64,000 nt of DNA from Ianthella basta (taxonomy: Eukaryota; Porifera; Demospongiae; Verongiida; Ianthellidae): assembly GCA_964019415.1 (NCBI GenBank), contig OZ025881.1, forward strand, positions 2,917,780-2,981,779, in the 5' to 3' direction. Both the position numbers and the translations under genes were made by a program. Shown here piece after piece: positions 1 through 9,324 of this stretch. Position 1 is the first letter of the stretch, and every line of letters begins with the position of its first letter. A model generated the notes under the pieces. That model was not told where the DNA came from, ran no database searches, and saw only the letters and a program-made list of their open reading frames with translations.

Positions 1-107
1 ACACATGCTCAGCAACAGCCGAAGCATGATGTATGCTTATTCCTGTAAACACCAATGCCTCACGTGACCACCCCCTATTTATACACCTCCTTGTAAGTGT
101 CATTATA

Positions 108-152
108 ATCACTGATGAAGGCAGCCGTAGTGCTGCCGAAACGTCTGATATC
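108..152 (+). ncRNA. Hammerhead-ribozyme-like motif, minimal type
   Basis: The conserved core CTGATGA is at 112-118 and GAAAC at 138-142, followed by GTC (143-145), the usual cleavage triplet. Stem II is six perfect pairs (120-125 with 132-137, loop 126-131), with one extra A at 119 between core and stem. Stem I is four perfect pairs, 108-111 with 146-149. Stem III would be the palindrome ACGT (141-144), which has no loop and could form only between two copies, as in the minimal dimeric hammerheads reported from Penelope-like elements. The extra A and the loopless stem III are the weak points. No surrounding element could be delimited because the gap begins at 286. Confidence 0.5.
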
Positions 153-285
153 TGATCCCTTTTGGCTAGTGTCTTTTAGAAATATCAACATATCACAATT
201 ACGTATGTATCGGATGTATCTCACTAGAGGGTTAGGTCTAGCCTGCATGGACCTTATAAGCCATTTGTCATGAGGTGCCTCACTC

Positions 286-485
286 NNNNNNNNNNNNNNN
301 NNNNNNNNNNNNNNNNNNNNNNNNNNNNNNNNNNNNNNNNNNNNNNNNNNNNNNNNNNNNNNNNNNNNNNNNNNNNNNNNNNNNNNNNNNNNNNNNNNNN
401 NNNNNNNNNNNNNNNNNNNNNNNNNNNNNNNNNNNNNNNNNNNNNNNNNNNNNNNNNNNNNNNNNNNNNNNNNNNNNNNNNNNNN
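286..485. other. Assembly gap (200 N)
   Basis: Run of exactly 200 undetermined bases. Any reading frame drawn across it is meaningless. Confidence 0.99.
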
Positions 486-652
486 CAAGCATTGCTATGG
501 AGGGTGTGGTGCTTGATTGGCTGCATGTACATTCAAATCAGCATCTTGCAGTGACTACAACAGACTTGCAGTCTCAAGATGTGTTGGAGCTTGTTGCTCG
601 TGGCATGAATGGGCAGTCTAGACAGAAGCAGTATCCAGCTGCAGGGTCATGA
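486..652 (+). other. Weak coding-like stretch at gap edge
   Basis: After the gap one plus-strand frame is open for about 55 codons (includes AMEGVVLDWLHVHSNQ) and ends at a TGA at 650-652. The composition looks protein-like but no family is recognised and the 5' part is in the gap. It could be a terminal exon or chance. Confidence 0.2.
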
Positions 653-1550
653 ATGCATGACATAGTCACACAGGTCCACATGTAGTGATTATTGCCCTCC
701 TACATGCCAGTACTCTGAACCTGCTATGCATCTCTGGCTATAGACACAATGTCTACGCACGCACAATGCAGCGTGTTGAGCGTTCTTCATGCCTGCACAT
801 GTACACATGTACACAAAACGTCCTACTTTTTCTGATAATATGCATTTCTAAGGTCAACCCTGATGAAGCCCAAGCAGTCTATGAATCATGCAATACTATC
901 GCATCTATACTGCACAGATCACATGGCACCACATGGCACTGCTTCATCCTGCAGTTATATATACAATTACATGTGCTATTCCACATTAATGTGGCTTAAA
1001 GCACCCTACATGTGCAGAAATTTATATTTCACATGATGTCAGTAGCTGATAAGTGAATCATTATAAGGTTTAGTGTATAGCTGTCATCAGATTGATATGT
1101 GGTCCTGTGATATTCAGATAACATTATTTTGGCAGGAACAGGAGCAGTGAGGAAGACTGCGCAGGCTGCTTGATTTCAACTGGTCACCAAATCCTATGAC
1201 AGTGTATGCCATACCAAGATTAGATCTAAACTAAATATATAGCTATATAAAGCAGCTCCAGCCCCCATGGCAAAATATATAACAGAGTGTCTTGCCGTTT
1301 TAATTATAAAAATACTGTACTCAGTTTCCAAAAAATGAAGTTTAGCACCATATCTCTAGTGATTAGCATTGTACTAAATTTGCAACGCTTCAAACACATA
1401 CTGCATATGCATGCATGAGCATCTTTAAACCACCCTAAACTGTTGGCTAGTGCATACAAAACAAGTGTCTGTTGTATTTCGCATATTATATACTGTCCAG
1501 AGCTACTATGAATATGAGGACACTGCAGCTAATCTTCTTTCTCATTCTGC
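653..1550. other. Non-coding stretch downstream of gene A
   Basis: AT-rich sequence with scattered short open frames on both strands, none resembling a known protein. No clear repeat, RNA gene or polyadenylation signal was recognised. It should hold the 3' UTR of gene A next to 1551. Confidence 0.4.
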
Positions 1551-4500
1551 TCAGTCTGTAGTTGGCTGCACAGAGCTTGCCTCTCCTGTACCACTGGTAG
1601 TGGCCTCTCCTGTCTGCTGTTCTGTCTCACTAGGTCCATACTCCCTCCAAATGTCAGGAGAGATGTAGTCCTTGAGCAGGTTACAGCTGATCTCCCATAG
1701 CTGCTCCTGGTGGATCTGGTTCCTGTGGCACACAGGGACAAGACAGGAAAGTCAAATATATTGTACAGCTACTGGGTGGGCTACTGCAATACATAGATGC
1801 CGAAGGTTACATTTATAATTTAATACAATGTCATACAAGTACACCTTTATAACAATGCCATGGTACTTAAGTGCACAGTAATAGCTATAATTACATGGGT
1901 CAACTGCATAGCATCACTTTAAAGTGATCACAAACAGGTGCAATTGTTAGGGTACACTTCTTTCTAGATGCAACAAGTACACTGCATGTAAATGTATATC
2001 TTTGCTCAATTTGTAATTCCAGCCCTTATCTTTCATTGCCTAAGTCATGTACCACAGCACATATATGCACATTGCTGTTATCTGCAGCCATTTTCAACCA
2101 TGACAATGTGCATGCACACTCTACAGAACTGCTGAGAGGGGCCACACAAGGGTGGTTCATTGCATGCAATAGGCTACTGCTGAGGCTTGGGTATGATAGG
2201 TGGAAATGTCAGTGCCTCCTCTGTCTTAATTGAATGACTGTGGGAAGCAATTGATGGTTGCCACTTATAAAGCTCCATCCCCACCCCCTCCCCAGCCTCG
2301 CTGAGACCCCAATACTAGTGTAACAGGCTGGTAGAACTAAAAGCAGTGATAAACTACTTTCATTCTACAGGATGATTAGTATACAGCAGTAGTTGACCAT
2401 TATACTACTACATGTCACTTACATTGCTGCAGCTGAGGTGCGGCTGGGTTTGGCATCACTGTAGTATGCAAACTCCTCCCTGTTAAGTTCTGGGTTGACT
2501 GCAGCATTCAGGGAGGTGACAGCCCCCTTAACAGGGCTTCTTTTAAACCCTGCAACATAGAAAACTCATCAAAGCAAAGTAACAAGTAATTGCATACACC
2601 TAATCAAATAGCACCACTGTAATGTATCACTACACTCAACAGAACATGTACTTTATAGTTATGTGAAATCTGCATGTCCTGAATTATACTTGCCAACAGC
2701 CTGGTCAAAGGTGCCTTGCTTTGCTTGCATGCATGGTCAGCTACACCGGTACAGTTTTGTGTCATATATACGTACTGTAACATACAGTGAGAGTTAGCAA
2801 TGTAGTCTTACAGTTCATGCTGTGCTGTGAAGGGTCACCTTACCGAAGGTTTTTGCTAGTGAATCCAAAGTTGCAAGAACAGTTGCACCTTCCAGTCCTC
2901 TATTTACCTCGGAATCAACCTGGGAAACATAAATGGTGGCGACACTGAACTGCCACACTAGACATTCAACTATATAAGCAACTTCTAAACTATCAAAACC
3001 AAGTACAGCAGTAACAGCAAGCAGCATCACCATTACCACCCACATCAGAACAAAGATCACTGGGTGCCTCCCACCTTCAGGAGCACAGGCTTTCCAACTG
3101 GAGCCCACCCACAAACATCTAGGTTATCCACAGGTGCTTGCCCATGTGTCAAAAGGCCAATGCATGCATGGGCTCAGCGGGCATCCAGGTAAACGCTGAA
3201 AATTATATTCACTGCCTCTCCTTCGGGTGGCTATTGGTTTCACCAAACAAGTCTATTTGTAGTGTATGTGTTGCAACTCATGTGTCTCCTGAAAGGGGCC
3301 TGTCTCATCACAGTTAACATTGTGCATATAACCCCTGCACAGGTCGCACCATTATCAAGTGTTTATGTCCTTAATTGCAATTGCATGCATCCAATACCGG
3401 TTAGAGTCCCATGTATTTGGTTAGTCTGTGCATGAAATATAATTATATGTATATATATTATATATGTGATGTGTGTAACAATTAATGATATATATAAACC
3501 TACATTACATCAGTGTGCATTATGCAAGTGCTCTATGATTATGCACACAGACTCACATATCCAGGATTCACTGCAGACACCACAATTCCTTTGCCGGCCA
3601 CTCTTCTCTGCAGAGCAGCCCCCATCAAGATCTACATTAAAATGCACACCAACATACTATGGACTTATATTTTCATGCACAGCTTCAAACACTTAATACA
3701 TATAATTCTTATTATTATTGTAGGAAGAACAAGAAACTAGGTGAGAATGTGCCTAGACCACTGTGGTTGGGTGCAGACATGAGTGATACACATGCAGGAA
3801 CCAAACAGGAGCAAATGCTAAATGTTCTGATAGCTGTGCAACCACTATCCTCTTGTTGTACAGTATTTGTTCCACTGAAGATGTCGGTTGCACACTAATT
3901 CATAATCTTTTCCTTGTCAAATTATAGTTGCCTATATACTGACACTCAGGCTGACAATGTCATGCTGACGACACAATGATTGCCACACTATAGAAATGGA
4001 GTTCATTGCCCTCAAGCCACACGTACAGCTACGTACCTCCCCTCCCCCACACACATGTTGCTTACATTGAACAGTTTAGAGTTACTGTATTGTTTGAGTC
4101 TACCATAGTTCTGTTCACCCTGGAGATTGGCAGGATCAAACGGCATGGCATTTCTGTGCAACGGTGAAGACAGAATCACCACCCTAGCATCAGGTGCTGA
4201 AGACAAGATGAGTGGAAGAAGCTCCATAGTTAGCAGAAAGTGACCAAGGTGGTTCACCTGTGTGGAGAGAATACATAATTTACAATCAACTATCCATAAG
4301 GTGATAAATCAGAAGAGCAACCTTCATTCAATAAGTGAGTTAATTCAAATTGCAGCCCACACATAGAAATGCACAAAACAGACACTTGCATGCTTTCCAA
4401 AATGTGCTGATTTGAATGACTACAATAATATCCTCTTACTTGAAAATGCCTCTCATATCCATCTTCAGTTTTTCCTACAATAAAATATTAATTAAATGAC

Positions 4501-6933
4501 AAAATTGTGTAATGTCGCACACATACATGCACATCACTGTTGGTTGTTTAATAATAATAGTTGCTACAACAATACATTATGCATACATGGTAAGGATGCA
4601 GGCCCGGAAGAAGCACTTTAAAGGTGGTCAGGCCATATGAAGACAATCTTACCTAGATGGCCACACGCACAGGCCAGCAGGTATCATTGCTATACAAAAG
4701 AATGGCCAGGCCTAAAAATCTGATCAGGCCATGGCCTGAGCAGCCTGGGCTGTTCCGCTGGGCGTGGATGTAAGCTATCGTATATATGCTTTGGTGGTTT
4801 GTGAGTTTTTGTGATTAATCTTTTTTGCATTTTTACTTTTGCTGTTGCAGAGTCTCAGGCCGGATAGCTAAAGCCTCGTGTAAGTTTTCACAAGATGAAA
4901 CTTTCATGGATGGTTGCTGACCAGCGAAAACCGCAAAAGTTTAACCCTACAAAAGTTAAAGTGTACATGGTATATGGGATGGCACAAAAAGGGCAGAAAA
5001 CTAGTAAAGGCTGTTACACAATGAAGCATTAATTATAACCATGGTTCCTACATTCGAGAGTATTGCACAGAAATGTTTCTACATCCTTGAGTGTAGGGTC
5101 AATGGTTAATGCCACACACAGATGTCCTTCGACATGCATTGTCTAACTTTGGCCAAAGTTTGTTGCGGATGCACTTCCTAACATAATCTCATGGTGATGT
5201 GAGGCAATTGAACCAAACATGAAGGAGCAGTAGGTGGACATCTGACCAAGATTGAACCTCTAATGGCACTGACCATATGGCACTGAGGCTATTCCTGCAT
5301 TGTTGATGAGGAGGTGAAGAGGCAGTCCCTTTTGTTTGTAGTCTTCAGTGAACTGCTTTACAGATCGTAAAGATGCCAAATCCAGAAGCATGAACTCCAC
5401 ACTGATGGACTTGTCTGGATGCTCCCGAGATACCTCCTCAGTCATGCGAGTGATGGCCTAAAGTGGAGTGAACTCCTCTTTTGGGCTGATTTCATATGGG
5501 GGTAACCCTGGTGGAGCCAGTTTTGTAAGCAGTGGCCTAATTCTTCATCAAAGTACTCCCCAAGCATGTTTGCAGAGACACGACTATAATAACTGTATAA
5601 CTGTTCCTACCACCTGCTGAAGCCAGCAGTGTGGAATGTAGTCTATAGGGTGCTAGACTATAGATGGAATGGTGGCAAATATCAGAATTGAACTGGAAGC
5701 CATAAATAATAGACCGTGCTCACTGCATATACATTATGCTTAGGAACACTTTGATGCAGAATGGAGCTTCTGCTTACAAAACTGACCCCACCTTGGCTGC
5801 TCCCATACAAAAATGGCCAGTCCAAATTATTCATTGCCATCTCTTTATGACCAGCTGTGTGAAGAGTTCCTCTATATAGGATAGAGCTCATTCTGTGCTT
5901 AATTCTATTGATACCATGCAAGCAATCTACATTAGACTAATATAATAGCTCAAGAGAATACAAAGTTATCCCACTAGCTAGCAATGCAACCAGTCAGCAT
6001 TCTTAAGGCAACTATCTTAAAAGTGGTTGATTCCTGATGAGGATGACATAAATAAAGCCAGTGCACTCATTGAGCTATGACACCTTGACAAAGATTCCGT
6101 AAACAAAGGGAAGTCCACCCTGGCTAGTTCAGTGTTACAGTAGGAACTTAGCACACAGAGCACTTGTCAACCACCACAACTACTGCATGCACCAGTGGCC
6201 ACCTTTCCACCTCTCACTGCACATGCACAACCATCCACCCGCCACCAACACCCAGCGGCTGGCCCACCACACGCACACCACCCAACCAACCACCGCCTAG
6301 AACACATATAGCTAGCTATGCGAAGAGCTGATGTGTGGCTTTCGAGCTGGGTAATGTTACCCCGTTGGAAAGCTGGTGTCACACATTCAGCTTAAAGGTC
6401 CAGCCGGCTAACCAGAGGTTGAATCAATGACAGAGAAATGATGCCAGAATCCACTAAACCGCATCTACATTAGGATGAGACTTCCTTCTATTTTGCAGAG
6501 ACCGTCAAGCACAGCATTTCTCGTGGGATAAAGTGTCCTAGTTAATTTCAACCCAAGGGATATAAAATTCGGAGGCATAGAGAATTCTGTGACCTGCAGC
6601 GCACGCGCCATTGCCATTGGTAGCTATACCTGCACGTATGTAGCTACCGCACGCGGTAGCCATATGATTAGTCTCTATGGTATATGATCACGAGTATATG
6701 GTGACTGGGCAGTAGTAATGGTGTTGTGGGTGGTACCAGGACACCTTACGAAGCTATGTAGTGTGATAGCTCACATTTCTGGCCCTCTCCTCGCTCCTAG
6801 ACGCAATGATGACGTGTGCTCCCAGCACGGCCAGTCCTTTGGCCGTCTCATATCCAATCCCAGTGTTTCCGCCCGTCACAACGGCCACTCTGCTGCTCTG
6901 GTCGACCTCAGGATAGGACAAACGAGCACCCAT
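1551..6933 (-). CDS. SDR retinol-dehydrogenase-like gene A (8 exons, 339 aa)
   Basis: Probable NAD(P)-dependent oxidoreductase of the RDH11-14/SDR7C type (retinal, steroid or fatty-aldehyde substrates in known relatives). Exons: 6775-6933, 5274-5457, 4440-4474, 4066-4257, 3557-3631, 2844-2919, 2423-2549, 1551-1722; all have GT/AG borders and the phases join to 1020 nt. Seen: cofactor motif TGGNTGIG (residues 20-27), LDLASL (D79), LINNAG (103-108), catalytic N128 in VNHLGHF, VVILSS (Ser157), YSNSK (Y183, K187), then NPG near 213. ATG at 6933 begins [10 protein letters not shown], shared by A-D. Odd points: ASRSEE instead of ACRSEE, NPG instead of HPG, an exon-2 donor reading GTCAGT, and the shortest tail of the array (57-codon last exon) lacking the acidic [12 protein letters not shown] block. 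No membrane anchor is visible. Substrate is unknown. Confidence 0.85.
2171..2217 (+). other. Decayed hammerhead-like sequence in intron 7 of gene A
   Basis: CTGCTGA (2177-2183, one base off CTGATGA) is followed by a possible wobble-rich stem II, then GAAATGTC (2203-2210). AGGC at 2171-2174 can pair with GCCT at 2214-2217 as an outer stem I. The surroundings are homologous to the sequence around the intact motif at 55003-55047 and to intron 7 of genes B, D and E, where the core is more worn. Probably not functional. Confidence 0.3.
4970..5125. repeat. Diverged copy of the 41053-41377 foldback MITE
   Basis: Carries GGGATGGCACAAAAAG, a GTAAAGGCTGTTACACA block and a CCTTGAGTGTAGGG block in the same order as the better copy at 41053-41377. 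Lies in intron 2 of gene A. The ends are not clear. Confidence 0.55.
6109..6364. repeat. Duplicated block in intron 1 of gene A (copy 1)
   Basis: About 255 bp, pyrimidine- and CCACC-rich, nearly identical to 19610-19869 in the B-C spacer. A partial relative occurs in intron 1 of D (near 39600-39750). It marks a segmental exchange between intron 1 and an intergenic spacer, or a mobile repeat of unknown type. Confidence 0.75.
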
Positions 6934-7049
6934 TCTATTTCAGCTGTGAATCGCCTCTGAACAACTGTAGTGCTTTACCAGTACCGTAGACACGTACGTA
7001 ATTGCATAAATACTCTTCTTGATTGATATTTTTGCAATAGTTGCTCAAG

Positions 7050-7083
7050 CGCAACTTCCGCTAATGCGCTTGCGCTGACGTCA
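7050..7083 (-). promoter_or_regulatory. Candidate promoter block of gene A (ETS-like and CRE-like sites)
   Basis: About 120-150 bases upstream of the gene A start there is ACTTCCG (an ETS core, CGGAAGT, on the gene strand) near 7054-7060 and a full palindromic TGACGTCA at 7076-7083. The stretch CTTGATTG...CTCAA..TTCCGCT.ATGC is recognisable upstream of genes B (about 18390-18420) and D (about 40775-40810), although B has TTCCCGC and neither has the CRE. Function is inferred only from conservation and matches to known binding cores. Confidence 0.35.
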
Positions 7084-7099
7084 TGCCAACCATCCACGG

Positions 7100-8150
7100 T
7101 CTCGCGCATGATCGAGGCAGAATCCAGGTAGTGATTATGACCAAACGTATTATTACACATTATAGAGATTGATTACTATTATGATGTCAACAAATATTTT
7201 ACATAGCTCTTATAGAGATATCATCACATCGGTCGCAATCATTATACTTGGATGCTGACACAACAGTGGTCAGTCAGTGGCACGCACAAATGGCTCCGTA
7301 CCTGGCCACCTTCTGTTCAACAACTCTCTGGGAATGTGTAACTACACTGATCTTTTCTACAGTAAGACTAATTATCTGTGCCATGGTTAGCAGAAATATA
7401 TACTATGCAACTAAATGAATTAAAACCTTTCACTCTACTATAGGAACATGATACTTTCCTAGGATCAATACATAGAACAAGCGGTATGCAAATTGACGGT
7501 GCACGACTGCTTGCTATTCCCAAAGAGACTGATCAATGATATTCACATACAGCCTCTACACTGCACTTGGTTTACTCCACATACATAAGAACCTTCCTCT
7601 TTCATGAGAAGTTGTGGATCATGAATAGAAAGCTAGGTCGGTGAAGGAGATATAATTGGTGACTGAAGATCTCGAGTTTCTTCCTCTAGCTGGATGTATA
7701 TATCTGAATGGTTGAGAGCCATCCTTGAAGCTATATAATCACTGCATGCACTGTACCCCCAATCCTTGAAAGGTATATAGCACTAGCTAGTCATTTGGCA
7801 TAGGGTTGCATGCATTATACAATGTGTCATGGATCTCTCCCTGCATTCTGCTAGTGTGGTGTGAGAAAGAAAACAAGACCCTATTCTCTCTTACATCTAA
7901 CCATGCATTCAGATCTGATTCAGTAGCCACTCCTCACACAACTATATAACATGATCCTGGGCCAGTGTGTATAGGGTATGCCCAAATTATGCAATTCAGA
8001 AGCTGGGAGAACACTGATCATGCAAGTAGTAGATCTTTGCCAGCTGAATTGGTGAATCTATAAGTGAAGTACCAGGAGCTTTAATTAAGTTAATTGACAC
8101 TCTTAATTGCCACGTCCTTTCACATACACATAACTATGTATGCTTGCATT
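7100..8150. other. A-B spacer: 3'-flank repeat of the array, no gene
   Basis: No coding region is seen. From about 7740 the sequence (TCATTTGGCATAGGG, GTGTGAGAAAGAAAAC) matches the 3' flanks of other copies at 29690-30440, 43757-44340 and 56941-57610. The 3' flank was therefore duplicated together with the genes. Confidence 0.6.
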
Positions 8151-9114
8151 CAGGGGCGTAGGAACACTTTCAAAACTAGGGGGGCCAAAGATAGCAGGTA
8201 CATGAGAGGTAGATTTGCGAGCGAAGCGAGCGAAAAAATTTTTGAGGCTAATTAAATTTAGTAGGGAAATGAGAGTGCAAACCTCACGAGCTTAGTTACA
8301 GATCTGCATACTCCTCTATTATATAGTAATTTACATTTCATTAACAGCTATGATGCCAAAAGCAATGCCACCTGTTGGTTGCATTGCTTTTTCTTCTCTT
8401 TGCTGGCTTTTCCAGAAAACTTAGGAGAGATTGCTGAGACAAACAAATATTATTGCGCGGTAGGATATTATATTCATACTAGCAGAGTGACCCGCCTTCG
8501 GCGAGCTACGGCACCATATGCCTGTACCCCGATGCTCTCAGCAACCATGCTACAGCTACGGCTAAAAATATAATGATTATCGGTTTAAATTCGAACGTAG
8601 GACGACAGCGAATCAACTGGTAAAAAACGGAAATCGATGGTAACAATAATTAGAAAATGGCCGTCGTCCGCGAAGGAAAAAGCGGAAATGGACGGATAAC
8701 TCTCTGTCAACCGCAAGACGAGCGACGTCAACCCCGCTATAACCTGATCCCCGATGCCCCCAGCAACCACAGCGAGTTTGAGGGCGACGGAGCAAGAAAC
8801 GCGCGCGCGTATCGCGAACACACACACTATATACTAGATTCAGGTAATGTGTCAATTGCGCAACCAATAAAATGGCTTCCAAGCAAGCCACTAAACCAGA
8901 ATTTTGAACAACAGGTTTTGTTGGATATAGATCCGAACGAAAATGCTGCGGACTCTTTCTGTATACTTTGGTGAGATGGCCTGAGCATTTTCTAGCATTT
9001 AATAATCAAAGATTGCAGAGGTGAGACAGGGCTAAACATCTATGGGGGCCTGGTCCCCCCCTTGTGAAATCTGGGGGGGCCATGGCCCCCACGGCCCCCA
9101 TGGTTCCTACGCCT
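8151..9114. mobile_element. Transposon with GGGGCGTAGGAAC ends and 11-bp TSD
   Basis: Begins CAGGGGCGTAGGAAC and ends GGTTCCTACGCCT, giving imperfect terminal inverted repeats; purine-rich GGGGGG tracts sit just inside both ends. It is flanked by ATGCTTGCATT at 8140-8150 and 9115-9125. The paralogous flank of gene E (about 57397-57407) has a single ATGCTTGCATT followed by the same downstream sequence, an empty site that proves insertion. An 11-bp duplication would suit a Mutator-like element, but no transposase is present. A Helitron is nested inside. Confidence 0.7.
8479..8838 (-). mobile_element. Non-autonomous Helitron nested in the 8151-9114 element
   Basis: Read on the minus strand it starts TCTAGTATATAG (8838) and ends with a GC hairpin (CGCCGAAGGCGGG), a short spacer and CTAG at 8479-8482, inserted between A and T. 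This is the Helitron 3' signature (hairpin followed by CTRR). No Rep/helicase is encoded. The copy at 22303-22789 shares the end structure. Confidence 0.6.
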
Positions 9115-9324
9115 ATGCTTGCATTGATTACATGTAGATGGCTTGAACATACATGAATAAATGCAGTTGGATATGAACACATTCAAGCCAATAGGTATGC
9201 ATTGCCATGGCTACATTCTTATTTGTGTATGTACATAGAAATAAAATGTTTTTGTACATACTTAGCTACTGGCCCTGTTTGCACCAACAGTTAGAGTTAC
9301 TATGAATATATGAGAGCATTGTAG

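Noticed and set aside
75-652. Several open frames spanning 286-485
   Set aside because: They run through 200 undetermined bases and mean nothing; only the part after 486 was considered.
849-880. CTGATGA near 846 as a further hammerhead
   Set aside because: No GAAA block, no stem II and no pairing flanks follow.
8657-8974. Plus and minus frames of 80-105 codons
   Set aside because: They lie inside the non-coding Helitron and its host transposon.
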